This document shows positions 43,371 through 52,829 of a stretch of DNA of 59,803 nucleotides, piece by piece. The DNA is from Planctomycetota bacterium (GTDB lineage: Bacteria > Planctomycetota > Phycisphaerae > WQYP01). The stretch covers positions 1 to 59,803 of the forward strand of contig JAJZJL010000009.1 in the NCBI GenBank assembly GCA_021810145.1. The letters are read 5' to 3'. Position numbers and translations under genes: made by a program. The notes beneath the pieces are model-generated. The model saw only the letters and a list, made by a program, of their open reading frames with translations. It searched no databases and was not told the origin of the DNA. Every line of letters starts with the position of its first letter. The first letter of the stretch is position 1.

Positions 43371-43778
43371 TCCGGCGCTCCAGGGGAAACTTCTGATCGT
43401 TGATTGTGACTCATTGGCTGTTTTCTCAGGGTGTTCGCAAGCAATCACATTTATGTTGCGGAAGCTGCCACAGGCCCTGTGGCCGAGAAGTAGAAATATC
43501 ACCCTGTTAACCGAAATAGAAATGCCACCCTGACATCGATACTCCGGTCGCGTGGCACCTCGGCGCAGGCGCAGCCCCGGCCCGCCGACGCTGTGCTGCG
43601 GCGGTTCCCGGCGAAGAGGATCATCGCTCGCAAACGATGAGGATTTTATTAAATGACATTATCAGAATTTTAGCCGTGCGCTTGTAACAATTAAAAATCA
43701 GCCCAATAACATTCCGGCATGATTGTCCGCACCGTTGTACGGGCAAAGGTGAAGCTGTTTTCTTTTAAGGAGATTCTC

Positions 43779-45368
43779 ATGAACAACTTGTTTCAATCGG
43801 TGTTTTCCAGACGGCCGAACAGGCCGGCACTTGTGGCGTTGGCGGCGGCGTCGCTGAGTTTGGGTCTGACGGCACAGAGCAGTTTCGGCCAGGCCTTTAC
43901 CGCCGGTGATGTTGTGGTAAGCCAACTGAATTATGTTGGAGCAGATCCCACCAACGCTGTGGTGCAGGGAATCGTCAACGGCGATCTGACCGCGGGGTTA
44001 TCAGGTAATACGTTTGCCGATATTTTTAACAATCCCAATATTCCCGGCGTGCAGGGGACGGAAACGCTGAACGAATACAGCACGGCCAATGTTGAATCCA
44101 ATGCCGCCGTTGCCAATCTGCAAAGCACCATGAATTTACCTGCGCCATCCGCCGCGGATACCGGAGCGGGTCTTACCGGCAGTTTCAGTTCCAAATCGGA
44201 AGGTGCGCTGATGACCTCGACCAATGGTCAGTATCTGACCATTATGGGATATCAGGCTCCCGCCGGTGCCATAGGCGTTTCCAATTCCTATACTCCCGGC
44301 GCGATTCCCAGTCCGTTTCCATCCAATGCCACAAGCAACGTGCTCTACAACCGCGTGGTTGAAGAAGTTGGATCCAATGGATCATACCAGGATGGCGCCG
44401 TTCTCAACGACGCGTACAGCGGTGATAACGCCCGCGCCGCGATAAGTTCCACTGGTCAGCAATTTTATACCGTTGGTAATGCGGATGGGGGCTATACCAA
44501 TACCGTGCAAAGCCTTGGTGCCCGCTATTCCACGCTTGGTGCCACCACATCCACACTATTGGGAACCTATAACCCCACACCGGATAAGTACGACAATTTC
44601 CGGGCGGTGCAGATTTTTAATAACACGCTTTATGTGGCCAAGGGAAGCGGCGGCAAGGGGATCGACGGCATTTTCCAGGTTGGAAATGCCGGCACACTTC
44701 CCACTACCGCCGGCAACAGCATTACCGCATTGCCCGGTTTAACTTTCACGGCCAAAACCAGCAGTTTTCATCCGTTCGGCTTTTTCTTCGCAAACCCCAA
44801 CACGCTGTATATCGCGGATGAGGGTAAACCCACCGCTCCCACCACCAATGGGCCCGGGACAATCACCAATTCCACCGAGGCCGGGTTGCAGAAGTGGTCA
44901 TTTGACGCCAGTACCAAGCAGTGGATGCTGGATTATGTGATGACCAACGGATTGGATTTGAATGTGCTCAAACCGGTTTCCGGTTATACGTACACCGACA
45001 GTTCGGGCAAAACCGAAACGGTCTATTCCGCCGTTACCGGGCTACGCAATATGACCGGCGTGGTGAATTCCGACGGCACCGTAACGATCTACGCGATCAC
45101 GGGCAATACCAGCATTATTTCCGGCGGCGAACCTGACCCCACGAGTCTGGTTTCGATTACGGATCCATTAAGCGCGATGTCGCTATCGACCAGTGGCAGC
45201 TACGACACATTCTCAACTCTGGCCACGAGTTCGGTGGGAAATGTGTTTCGCGGTGTCGCCATGGCACCCGACGTACCGATCAGCAGCGTACCGGATCCCG
45301 CCGTTCTGGCATTATTGAGCCTCGGAGCCGCGGGGGCGCTGGTTCTGCGCCGCCGGGCGGCACGGTGA
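43779..45368 (+). CDS. secreted PEP-CTERM-type protein
   Basis: A 529-residue exported protein starting MNNLFQSVFSRRPNRPALV, with AAGGAG upstream and a signal peptide cut near A-Q-S-S-F-G-Q-A. The body is rich in S, T, G and N, with few charged residues, and may form a beta-propeller-like surface protein (repeated Y-T-D-S-S-G, F-Y-T-V-G-N-A-D-G-G-Y). The C-terminus is a sorting signal of the exosortase type: V-P-D-P-A-V-L-A-L-L-S-L-G hydrophobic span, then L-R-R-R. The variant motif is P-D-P rather than P-E-P. Exosortase itself is not in the window. A strong terminator follows. Confidence 0.85.
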   Translation: MNNLFQSVFSRRPNRPALVALAAASLSLGLTAQSSFGQAFTAGDVVVSQLNYVGADPTNAVVQGIVNGDLTAGLSGNTFADIFNNPNIPGVQGTETLNEYSTANVESNAAVANLQSTMNLPAPSAADTGAGLTGSFSSKSEGALMTSTNGQYLTIMGYQAPAGAIGVSNSYTPGAIPSPFPSNATSNVLYNRVVEEVGSNGSYQDGAVLNDAYSGDNARAAISSTGQQFYTVGNADGGYTNTVQSLGARYSTLGATTSTLLGTYNPTPDKYDNFRAVQIFNNTLYVAKGSGGKGIDGIFQVGNAGTLPTTAGNSITALPGLTFTAKTSSFHPFGFFFANPNTLYIADEGKPTAPTTNGPGTITNSTEAGLQKWSFDASTKQWMLDYVMTNGLDLNVLKPVSGYTYTDSSGKTETVYSAVTGLRNMTGVVNSDGTVTIYAITGNTSIISGGEPDPTSLVSITDPLSAMSLSTSGSYDTFSTLATSSVGNVFRGVAMAPDVPISSVPDPAVLALLSLGAAGALVLRRRAAR

Positions 45369-45397
45369 CTGGATTGGCTTTGAATCGGGAATCAGCC

Positions 45398-45443
45398 GGG
45401 CCTGTGTTTCACCGCTGCATGAAGCACAGGCCCTCTTTCATTA
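45398..45443 (+). terminator. Rho-independent terminator of the PEP-CTERM gene
   Basis: A 14-base stem GGGCCTGTGTTTCA/TGAAGCACAGGCCC (one G-T pair) with an 8-base loop, followed by CTCTTTCATT. It lies 30 bases after the stop codon. Confidence 0.75.
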
Positions 45444-45620
45444 AATAACTCTCACCGTCATGGCCTGGATCGCGCTGGTAATCGCCAGCGAAATAACAGC
45501 GCCCATCGCACCGGCATATTCCGAAATGCTGCGACCGGATAAGCCACAGAAGGGACACGAGCCGGACAGGCGGATATTGCCGGAACCGGGGGGGCGGTGG
45601 AATGTACCGGGTTACCGCGT

Positions 45621-48269
45621 TTATTCAGCGGCGCTCACTTTGGGGCGTTTAGCCCGCACGGATTTCTTTTTGGCCGGTGTGCCGTCCGACGTTTTGCCCG
45701 CCGCTTCTTCGGCATTGGCTGATTTGCGGGCCGCACCGGCATTCTCGCCGGCCTTGGCAAGAATATCCGCCGGGGGCCATTGGCCTTCGCTGTTGAGTTT
45801 CAGGAACTCATCGAGTCGTTCGGCGGGCAGTGTCATGCGGCATTTGGGATAACCGGAGCAACTGATAAAATCACCGCGTTTGCCGGACCGCACCACCAGT
45901 TCCTTTTTATTGCACCGGGGGCACTTGAGGCCGGTTGGCCTTGGCGGCGGCTTGGGCGGCAAGGGCAAACCGGTCTTGCGGTCCACCTGCTGCAATGTTT
46001 TACACTCCGGATAACCCGAACAACCGAGGAATGGCCCAAAGCGGCCCATGCGCTTAATCATGGGTTTGCCGCAGTTGGGACATTTGAATTCAGTTACCTC
46101 CAACTGCACCGGCTTGCCTTCCCGATCCACATTCATGGCACCATCGCAGTCCGGATACCGGGAGCATGAAAGAAACATTTTGCCGCGCTTGGAAAGGCGA
46201 TACGCCATCATGGCACCACACTTCGGACATTTGTATTCCGAAGGGGTGGCTTCAGCCCGGGCATGGGTCATGCGGGTTTCGGCGGTGGCTAAATCCTTGG
46301 CCAGCGGTTCATAAAATTCGCGCACCACTTCCACCCAGTTTTTGTGCGCATCTTCCACACCGTCAAGTTCTTCCTCAATGCGGCGGGTGAACCCCAATTC
46401 CATTAAATCGGGAAATCCTTCAATGAGCTTTTCCGTAACTTTTATGCCCAGATCAGAGGCAAAAAATCTCCGATCACGCAGCAAAACATAGTTCCGATCC
46501 TGAATGGTTTGAATAATTGAGGCGTAGGTGCTGGGCCGGCCAATGCCTTCCGTTTCCAGGGCCTTGACCAGACTGGCTTCGGTGAACCGCGGCGGCGGAC
46601 TGGTAAAATGCTGCGTGGGCGTAAGATCCAGCGGCGCGACGCGCTGCTGCTGGGCCAAGGCCGGCAATACCTGATCGTCATTGCGCGACCAGACCCCCGC
46701 CACACGGGTATAGCCGTCGAATTTCAACGATCGCCCGGTGGCCTTAAACAGGGGCAGACGTGCGGCGTCAACGACCGGATTGCCCGCCGGCCGGCATTCA
46801 ATGAGGGCCTCGGTAACCAGCCATTGCGCGGGTGTCATCTGACAGGCGATAAACCGTTTCCAGATTAAATCATACAAACGGAATTGCTCTTCGCTTAAAG
46901 CCATGCGCACATCGGCAGGCGTTAAAGTGGCATCGGTCGGGCGGATGGCTTCATGGGCTTCCTGTGCGCCGGCACGCGATGAATACACGTTCGGCTTTTC
47001 CGGCAGATAGGCGGCACCAAAAGTGCTTTCAATAAATCCGCGGGCCATTTTCAGCGCGTCGGCACTGAGATTCTGGGAATCGGTACGCATGTAGGTTATT
47101 AACCCCACCGCACCCTGACCGGGCAGGTCCACACCTTCATATAACTGCTGTGCTATGCGCATGGTGCGCTGGGCACCAAAGCCAAGCTGATTGCTGGCCG
47201 CCTGCTGCAACGTGCTGGTACTGAAAGGCCCCGGCGGACGGGACACGGACGGCTTGGTAATTAATGATCGCACGCGATATTCCGGCGCACCGGGTCCCGC
47301 CGCTGGAACCATACCGGAAACAGTCGTGAGCTTCTGGGCCGGCCCTTTATTGGGAATACCCCGCGGGCCATTGCTGCCGTCGTTATCGACGGTTGTAACT
47401 TCCACTTGCCGCAGGCCCACCGCCACCGCGGCTCTTTGCGCGTCGGCAAGATTTTTGGGGTCAAATTTTTTACCGTCAAATTCCACCAGCAGCGCTCTGA
47501 AGGCCTGATTGTCCGTCAACCACTGGCGTTTCTCGGCACCCGACGGACCGCTGGCCGGGGCGGAATCGGTTCCATCATCGGTATCGTCCTCATCGGGCAC
47601 GGATAAAAATTCGCGCCACTGCCGTGCCAGCGCGTCCGCCGCTTTCAGTTCGGTGGTAAATACAGCCTGGAGTTTCCAATATTCGTCCGGAACAAAGGCA
47701 TTGATTTCCCGTTCACGATCCACAATGAGTTTGACCGCAACGCTTTGCACGCGTCCGGCGGACAAACCCCGGGCCACTTTTTTCCAGAGCAGCGGAGAAA
47801 CTTTATAACCAACCAATCGGTCCAGAATGCGCCGGGCCTGCTGGGCGTTGACTTTGTCCAGATTAATCAACCGCGGATGTTCAAACGCTTTGAGAATGGC
47901 GGCTTTGGTAATTTCGTTAAACACCACTCGCTTGACACCACGTTCATCAAGATTCAGCGCCTGGCTTAAATGCCACGCAATGGCCTCTCCTTCGCGGTCC
48001 AAGTCGGTTGCCAGATATACGTCATCCACACCCCGTACCACAGATTTTAATTCACTGATGAGTTTTCGGCGGCTGGAAAGCACTTCATACGTGGGTTCAA
48101 ATTCCTTCTCGATATCCACGCCGATGCCTTTTTCCGGTAAATCGCGCACATGCCCCATTGACGCTTTAACCGTGTAGGAAGCACCGAGATACTTGTTAAT
48201 CGTTTTGGCCTTCGCCGGAGATTCAACAATCACCAGCGCCAAACCGGTTTTTTTTATTGCTTTTGCCAC
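45621..48269 (-). CDS. topA: DNA topoisomerase I
   Basis: Type IA topoisomerase that relaxes negative supercoils. The 882 residues begin at a GTG with MAKAIKKTGLALVIVESPAKA (TOPRIM); D-L-D-R-E-G-E-A-I-A-W-H is the TOPRIM acid motif, and the catalytic tyrosine is in I-T-Y-M-R-T-D-S near residue 393. Three C4 zinc ribbons at about 681-805 (C-P-K-C, C-P-N-C, C-P-R-C, each with C-S-x-Y-P-x-C) are followed by a basic Lys/Ala tail. An insertion near residues 230-255 (D-D-T-D-D-G-T-D-S) is acidic and unusual. The gene is monocistronic and convergent with the PEP-CTERM gene. Confidence 0.97.
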   Translation of the reverse strand: MAKAIKKTGLALVIVESPAKAKTINKYLGASYTVKASMGHVRDLPEKGIGVDIEKEFEPTYEVLSSRRKLISELKSVVRGVDDVYLATDLDREGEAIAWHLSQALNLDERGVKRVVFNEITKAAILKAFEHPRLINLDKVNAQQARRILDRLVGYKVSPLLWKKVARGLSAGRVQSVAVKLIVDREREINAFVPDEYWKLQAVFTTELKAADALARQWREFLSVPDEDDTDDGTDSAPASGPSGAEKRQWLTDNQAFRALLVEFDGKKFDPKNLADAQRAAVAVGLRQVEVTTVDNDGSNGPRGIPNKGPAQKLTTVSGMVPAAGPGAPEYRVRSLITKPSVSRPPGPFSTSTLQQAASNQLGFGAQRTMRIAQQLYEGVDLPGQGAVGLITYMRTDSQNLSADALKMARGFIESTFGAAYLPEKPNVYSSRAGAQEAHEAIRPTDATLTPADVRMALSEEQFRLYDLIWKRFIACQMTPAQWLVTEALIECRPAGNPVVDAARLPLFKATGRSLKFDGYTRVAGVWSRNDDQVLPALAQQQRVAPLDLTPTQHFTSPPPRFTEASLVKALETEGIGRPSTYASIIQTIQDRNYVLLRDRRFFASDLGIKVTEKLIEGFPDLMELGFTRRIEEELDGVEDAHKNWVEVVREFYEPLAKDLATAETRMTHARAEATPSEYKCPKCGAMMAYRLSKRGKMFLSCSRYPDCDGAMNVDREGKPVQLEVTEFKCPNCGKPMIKRMGRFGPFLGCSGYPECKTLQQVDRKTGLPLPPKPPPRPTGLKCPRCNKKELVVRSGKRGDFISCSGYPKCRMTLPAERLDEFLKLNSEGQWPPADILAKAGENAGAARKSANAEEAAGKTSDGTPAKKKSVRAKRPKVSAAE

Positions 48270-48774
48270 TCGTCGTTTCCAATCCTTAAGAGTTCCTGTG
48301 TTGATCGACCTGGCGTCGATTCCTTAATTAAAGAGTACGGACTTTATCCTGGCCGCACCGCAATCCCATCGTGCAACTTCGGCTTTCCGAAGGCTTTGCG
48401 TCCAATATTTATCACAAGCAACTGTAAGAAAGCAAATTAATTCGCTTTCACAAAGATTCCTTTACCCATCAATTGCAGCCCCCGGTCCAGGTGCCAAACC
48501 GGTACATAAGTGATGGAAAGACAGCACTTTACAACACGCCGGCATGGTGCTTGATCAATGGCTTTATACTACGGATATGCCATCTTCACCCATTTTTTAC
48601 CCGGCTAAAACATAACATTATCACCGCAGGTTCACAATATGGTACATGAAATTCTTCAGCGTGGCCTCCGGGGTGCTTTTATCGGATGCTCCATAATATC
48701 TTGAAATATTGATCTTTTTGGCACATTTTTTGCACCAAAATCTGCCGATGTGAAATGAAGGTTTTGGTTTTTTT
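48270..48774. other. divergent intergenic region topA / cysteine hydrolase
   Basis: About 500 bases, AT-richer than the genes, holding the topA promoter region. No repeat family member or RNA gene recognised. Confidence 0.4.
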
Positions 48775-48788
48775 TACACCAAGGTGTA
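48775..48788 (+). promoter_or_regulatory. inverted repeat TACACC-aa-GGTGTA
   Basis: Perfect 6-base arms, preceded by a T-tract, about 65 bases before the next start codon. A similar text (T-tract then GCACCAAAA) occurs at 48727. Plausible operator. Confidence 0.35.
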
Positions 48789-48824
48789 TGAACGTGCGTA
48801 TAGTTCTATAGAGACCCGCAGATT

Positions 48825-48848
48825 GCCCGTTGTGAACGGGCGAGGAGG
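48825..48848 (+). promoter_or_regulatory. 5'-leader hairpin abutting the Shine-Dalgarno
   Basis: GCCCGTT-gtg-AACGGGC, one base from GAGGAG of the ribosome binding site. As RNA it would place the binding site right at the foot of a stable stem, which could tune translation. Confidence 0.45.
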
Positions 48849-48852
48849 CTTT

Positions 48853-49593
48853 ATGAATGGCTCACATGCCCCCGCCATCCTGGATTTAAACACTCAAGCT
48901 GACCTGTTCAGCCCCAATGGCCTGTATCGTCTGCAGAATTCAGATGCAATTGCGGCGAACCTTAAACGCTTGTTCGGCTATTTACGCTCCATCCGCTGCG
49001 CGGTGGTCAGCACCCGGTTGCATCACGCCGTTATGCCGGATCGTTCGGCTCCCCATGCCGTTTGCACTCCCGGCACGCCGGGCTACAACAAGCTGTCGTT
49101 TACGTTGCTGCCGCAGTACACTGAAATGCCCACCGACTGCGGCACGGATCTGCCCGTGCAGGCGTTCCATGATGCTCAGCAGTATATTTTCGATCTCCCG
49201 GATGCCAATCCGTTTGATTCGCCCAGACTGGATCGGCTTTTATCCGAAGCGGAAACCAATACATGGATGATTATTGGGGGACCGCTGGAGTCTTCCGTGC
49301 GTATGGCGGTCATGGGACTCTTGCAGCGGCGCAAGAATGTGGCCATTGTTAAAGATTGCATGGGCCAACGCGATCCTTATGAAGCTGAAATGGCCATGCG
49401 CCAAATTGAAAGCAAGAATATTGACTGGCTGACCGTGGATGAAGTCATCGAACGCTGCAGCCGCAAACCGGTCCGGCGATCACGGTTACTGGCCCGCGTG
49501 GCGCATCGCACACGCGGCACGCCCACCACGCCAACACCCAACTACCGCGGGCGGTCCAAAACCTTGACCAATCCCTACCGCCTCCGGGATTAG
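48853..49593 (+). CDS. cysteine hydrolase / isochorismatase-like protein
   Basis: A 246-residue protein of the isochorismatase-like fold, starting MNGSHAPAILDLNTQADLF with GAGGAGG upstream. The first catalytic acid is in I-L-D-L-N-T-Q, and the nucleophile is the cysteine in A-I-V-K-D-C-M-G. The active-site Lys normally found before the middle of the domain is not evident: the matching region reads Y-I-F-D-L-P-D-A-N-P-F. The last 45 residues are basic (R-K-P-V-R-R-S-R-L-L-A-R-V) and Thr/Pro-rich, not part of the fold. It could be a non-catalytic or altered member. Confidence 0.72.
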   Translation: MNGSHAPAILDLNTQADLFSPNGLYRLQNSDAIAANLKRLFGYLRSIRCAVVSTRLHHAVMPDRSAPHAVCTPGTPGYNKLSFTLLPQYTEMPTDCGTDLPVQAFHDAQQYIFDLPDANPFDSPRLDRLLSEAETNTWMIIGGPLESSVRMAVMGLLQRRKNVAIVKDCMGQRDPYEAEMAMRQIESKNIDWLTVDEVIERCSRKPVRRSRLLARVAHRTRGTPTTPTPNYRGRSKTLTNPYRLRD

Positions 49594-49636
49594 GTAACTG
49601 CGATTGCGGTCATTTACCCGGTCGATCCACAACGCA

Positions 49637-50485
49637 TCACGGCGGCAGGATGACGATCTTGTTCCCCGATGGATCATGTAAAGTGAGGTTTGAATCAGGC
49701 GGCTGCGCCGCTTTGTTTTCCAGCTTCGCGGCGGCTTGAATGCGACTGAATAATTCAACGTCCGGAACGTGAATAATCACCTGACTTAATCCCTGTGATC
49801 CGGCAGGTGCCGCCGGCCGACCCAGACTTTCCCAGGTATTTATACCAATATGATGGTGATACCCCTGAAACGAAAGAAAACTTGCCGATTGGCCAAATCG
49901 CAACATTAAATCCATTCCCAGTACGGTGCGGTAAAACGCCTCGGCCGCTGATAAATCCGACACCCGCAGATGCACATGCCCCATGGCTGTCCCCGCAGGA
50001 AGCCCCTGCCAGGCCGATTCCCGCAAGGATCGCTCGGACATCAATCCTGTGAAGTCCAATGGATCGCTGGCCATACGTAACCGGCCATTTTCATGTGGCC
50101 ACTGTTCGCGCGGGCGGTCCCGATATATCTCGATGCCATTGCCTTCAGGATCCGCCAGGTACAATGCCTCACTGACCAGATGATCTGCCGCACCCTGCAA
50201 AGGCACACGTGTTTCCATCAGATGTTGCAACTGCCGGGCCAAAGCAGCGCGTGATGGCAGCAGAATCGCAAAATGATATAAACCGGTGGTGCGCCCCGGA
50301 TGTGATGCCTGCGGATTTTCGTTGAGTGTCAACAGGCAGCGATCTTCGACCCCCATGTTTGCGGTATTGCCGGAGCGATCCAGTAATTTTAAGCCAATGT
50401 TCTGCTGATAATACGCCACCATCGCGGAAAGATTCCGCACCGTAAGCCCAACGGGTCCAAATATGGATTGATTACTGAATGTCAT
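49637..50485 (-). CDS. two-module VOC superfamily protein (CatE-like)
   Basis: A 282-residue vicinal-oxygen-chelate protein with two glyoxalase-like modules (about 8-122 and 165-280), laid out like catechol 2,3-dioxygenase-type CatE proteins of firmicutes. The module-1 pattern is V-G-L-T-V-R-N-L, Y-H-F-A-I-L, G-I-E-I-Y-R-D. Module 2 has G-H-V-H-L-R-V-S-D-L and H-H-I-G-I-N-T-W. The terminal metal Glu of module 2 is replaced: D-P-S-G-N-K-I-V-I-L where G-N-x-I-E-L is usual. It may be a ring-cleaving dioxygenase or a relative with altered metal site. A palindromic operator candidate lies directly upstream. Confidence 0.82.
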   Translation of the reverse strand: MTFSNQSIFGPVGLTVRNLSAMVAYYQQNIGLKLLDRSGNTANMGVEDRCLLTLNENPQASHPGRTTGLYHFAILLPSRAALARQLQHLMETRVPLQGAADHLVSEALYLADPEGNGIEIYRDRPREQWPHENGRLRMASDPLDFTGLMSERSLRESAWQGLPAGTAMGHVHLRVSDLSAAEAFYRTVLGMDLMLRFGQSASFLSFQGYHHHIGINTWESLGRPAAPAGSQGLSQVIIHVPDVELFSRIQAAAKLENKAAQPPDSNLTLHDPSGNKIVILPP

Positions 50486-50503
50486 GAAAGCTCCAAACCA
50501 TAC

Positions 50504-50519
50504 GGTTTATATATAAACC
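50504..50519 (-). promoter_or_regulatory. 16-base perfect palindrome, candidate operator
   Basis: GGTTTATATATAAACC, located 19-34 bases before the VOC gene start. AACCATA occurs on both sides. Placement over the core promoter suggests a repressor site, such as a MarR- or TetR-type regulator. Confidence 0.55.
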
Positions 50520-50973
50520 ATATATGGATATTGTATGCCTGGTTCGCGCATAATCAAGCATTGTTGCACCGCCAGCGCGGGTGGCCATAATGCCAAGCGC
50601 CAAACTCCTGCGACCGAAAACGCCGGGTTGCCCCACCAACCAAAATGATCAAGACGTCACGAAGATTCCGTGAGATATGCATCCGGGCGCGTAGAAAAAA
50701 AGCCAAGACCGGCGGCTTCTTATTCGATTTGCGTACCGCATCCGATCACAATGAATTGTTTCACGATGGTTGTTGAAAAATCAAGCGACAGGCTATCAAA
50801 CCGAAGCGCGGGGACGCCTGACGCTTTTGCGGGCCGCGTGCAGCATGTTCAACCGCACGGCATTTCCAGCCGCCGAAAATTCCGTTCCAATTGGCTGATT
50901 GCCACAGTTACGCCGGCCATCCCGGCGGCGATTGGAATGGAAACCTGTGACCAGTTACCCGCGTCGCAACGTG
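50520..50973. other. intergenic region, nothing recognised
   Basis: About 450 bases between two minus-strand genes, apart from the promoter region of the VOC gene. A short open frame across 50670-51041 has no ribosome site and overlaps the protease gene, so I reject it. Confidence 0.4.
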
Positions 50974-52662
50974 TCACCTGCCCGAATCACTGCGATGTTT
51001 ACGCCGCAGCAATGGCATCGCGGCCAATGCCGACAATATAATCAGCAGTGCGGCCGGCTCGGGAACGGCCACAAAATTATAAGCCAGAGCGTACGAGTCG
51101 GTTTTACTGGCCCAGGATGCACCACCGCCATTGTCCAACACTTCCAGACGATAGGTTCCGGGCATGAGGTTTAAGGTGTAAATCTGCTGCACGTTATCCA
51201 CCGTGCTGGCGCTGGATGCCACCAGCGTGCCGGCCGCGTTATACAACATCAGATCCAGATTATTGAGCGTTTCGTGGTATGTTACACCCGAATTTCTTGA
51301 AACAATCTGCTGCACCTGCGCATTCCACACCAGCGTGCTGGTGAGATCATAAGCCTGATTGCCGGCGCTTAAATTAAAAATGTAATCGGCGGTATTGCTG
51401 GTTCCACTGGTAATGGCGGAAAAATCCCAGCCTTCATTTTGCGCTATGGCCTTGGTCGCCGCCGCGGTGCGCCCGGCCAGCAGATTCACATACGAATTTC
51501 CAAGATTTACAATTCCCGCGCCATACCGTGGATCCAGCGGGGTGGTGGCATTGGCCACCGGCGCAAGATAGGTATACGTGTCATTGGTGCCGGTATAATT
51601 GTTGGTCCAACCCACGGGTTTTACCGCGCCATTGAGCAACAATGCCTTGACCGTGCGCGGATCCGTGGCCGCATTGACATACGCGGTTTGCGTTAAACCA
51701 TCATTGTTGGAATAGCCATCGGCCGCCGTTCCCGCCTGCACCATCGCCGCCGCCGCACCGGAAACAATTGGCGTGGAGTAACTGGTATAACCAGCCTGGG
51801 CGACAATATCCGGTTTGGATCGGCCATCATTGGTGGGACCTAAACCCGTGGCCGAGGAGGAATAGGGATATGCCCCGACCGCGATGGAATTATATGCTGT
51901 GGCCGGCGGATTGATCTGGCTTGGCGTAGTGGTATACGTGGCCGAGCCATCACCCACAGCCGATACAAATATAGTACCATTGTTGTTCGTGTAATTATCA
52001 TAAGCCGCGTTAACAGCCGCAATCCATGAATCATAACTTGCGGCACTGATGCTGCTACTACCGCTGGTTTTATCCGTATAACTCTGATTAACGACTTTTA
52101 CATTTGCCAGGTCGATGGTCTGCGAGCCATTTGCTGTCGGACTGACATAGCTGGTGTGTTGGACATTAAAAGCCGGCGCGGTGGTGGTAGCACCCGTAAT
52201 ACCCAGAAAATACCCTTGAAATACCCCGGCATCAATATTGTCAACGCTGGAAACGCCCGTGGCGTAACTGCCGGATCCGTAAAAATAGCCGGCAACGGTA
52301 TTGGCATGGATGGATATTGAATCGGTGTATGTCGTTGAGGTCGTACCGCTGCTGATGCTGTAGGAATAACCGGCGGTGGAAGAAATATATCCGTTGAAAT
52401 CCATGTATGTCAGCGGAATGGTAGAGCTGGCCGCTTCAAATTGATCGTTGGTTGTTGCCCCCCCCTGCACATTGGCTTCCACCTGCGCCACCGCCACGCC
52501 CGTAGCGTTGGGAAGCGTTGTGGTTGCATCGGCGGTCATTGGCACGAATGCCAAGGTCGAAATACATGCTGCCGACGCCAGTAAGATGCAGCGATTCATT
52601 CGCGCCGCCAAAACCGGCAAGCCGGCGACAACATGTTCGGTTCGAGTTGTATCTCGGTTCAT
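50974..52662 (-). CDS. subtilisin-like (S8) protein with PEP-CTERM tail, altered triad
   Basis: A 562-residue exported protein; GGAG lies 7 bases before the ATG at 52662. After the signal peptide a shortened subtilase domain is seen: His in S-I-S-I-H-A-N-T-V-A-G-Y-F-Y-G (the H-G-T-H-V-A-G region), the oxyanion-type region with V-S-A-V-G-D-G, and Ser in Y-T-S-Y-S-T-P-I-V-S-G-A-A-A. Where active S8 enzymes have V-A-V-I-D-T-G, this reads V-A-V-A-Q-V-E-A-N-V, so the catalytic Asp is absent or replaced by Glu. A pre-peptidase-like C-terminal domain follows. The end, V-P-E-P-A-A-L-L-I-I-L then L-L-R-R-K, is a PEP-CTERM signal. Confidence 0.82.
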   Translation of the reverse strand: MNRDTTRTEHVVAGLPVLAARMNRCILLASAACISTLAFVPMTADATTTLPNATGVAVAQVEANVQGGATTNDQFEAASSTIPLTYMDFNGYISSTAGYSYSISSGTTSTTYTDSISIHANTVAGYFYGSGSYATGVSSVDNIDAGVFQGYFLGITGATTTAPAFNVQHTSYVSPTANGSQTIDLANVKVVNQSYTDKTSGSSSISAASYDSWIAAVNAAYDNYTNNNGTIFVSAVGDGSATYTTTPSQINPPATAYNSIAVGAYPYSSSATGLGPTNDGRSKPDIVAQAGYTSYSTPIVSGAAAAMVQAGTAADGYSNNDGLTQTAYVNAATDPRTVKALLLNGAVKPVGWTNNYTGTNDTYTYLAPVANATTPLDPRYGAGIVNLGNSYVNLLAGRTAAATKAIAQNEGWDFSAITSGTSNTADYIFNLSAGNQAYDLTSTLVWNAQVQQIVSRNSGVTYHETLNNLDLMLYNAAGTLVASSASTVDNVQQIYTLNLMPGTYRLEVLDNGGGASWASKTDSYALAYNFVAVPEPAALLIILSALAAMPLLRRKHRSDSGR

Positions 52663-52829
52663 CAGCATCTCCATCCAGGTATGGTCCGATTCATTCAGTA
52701 CGATATTTGATTACCACCCGGTACAACAAATACCCGGCGGCCCGCGCAGAAAATCCGCCGGGAAAAAATAAGATTAAACGATCCGACAACAATAGTCAAA
52801 TTTATACACAAATACGAATATATGCTGGG

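Larger units (their letters stand above)
43030..43474 (-). repeat. large composite inverted repeat, left arm
   Basis: Matches 52830-53240 in inverse order and orientation over two long segments: about 43030-43320 and 43411-43474. Substitutions are few in the 43050-43200 part. Confidence 0.85.
42283..43778. other. repeat island upstream of the PEP-CTERM gene
   Basis: About 1.5 kb without a supported gene. Contains the third 125-base module, inverted composite block A, three heptamer arrays, two hairpin modules and the left arm of the 43/53 kb inverted repeat. The final 280 bases are plain leader for the PEP-CTERM gene. Confidence 0.75.

Noticed and set aside
43551..43575. Sigma-54 promoter for the PEP-CTERM gene
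   Set aside because: TGGCAC is present, but the -12 element reads CGCAG rather than TTGC, and it lies over 200 bases from the start codon.
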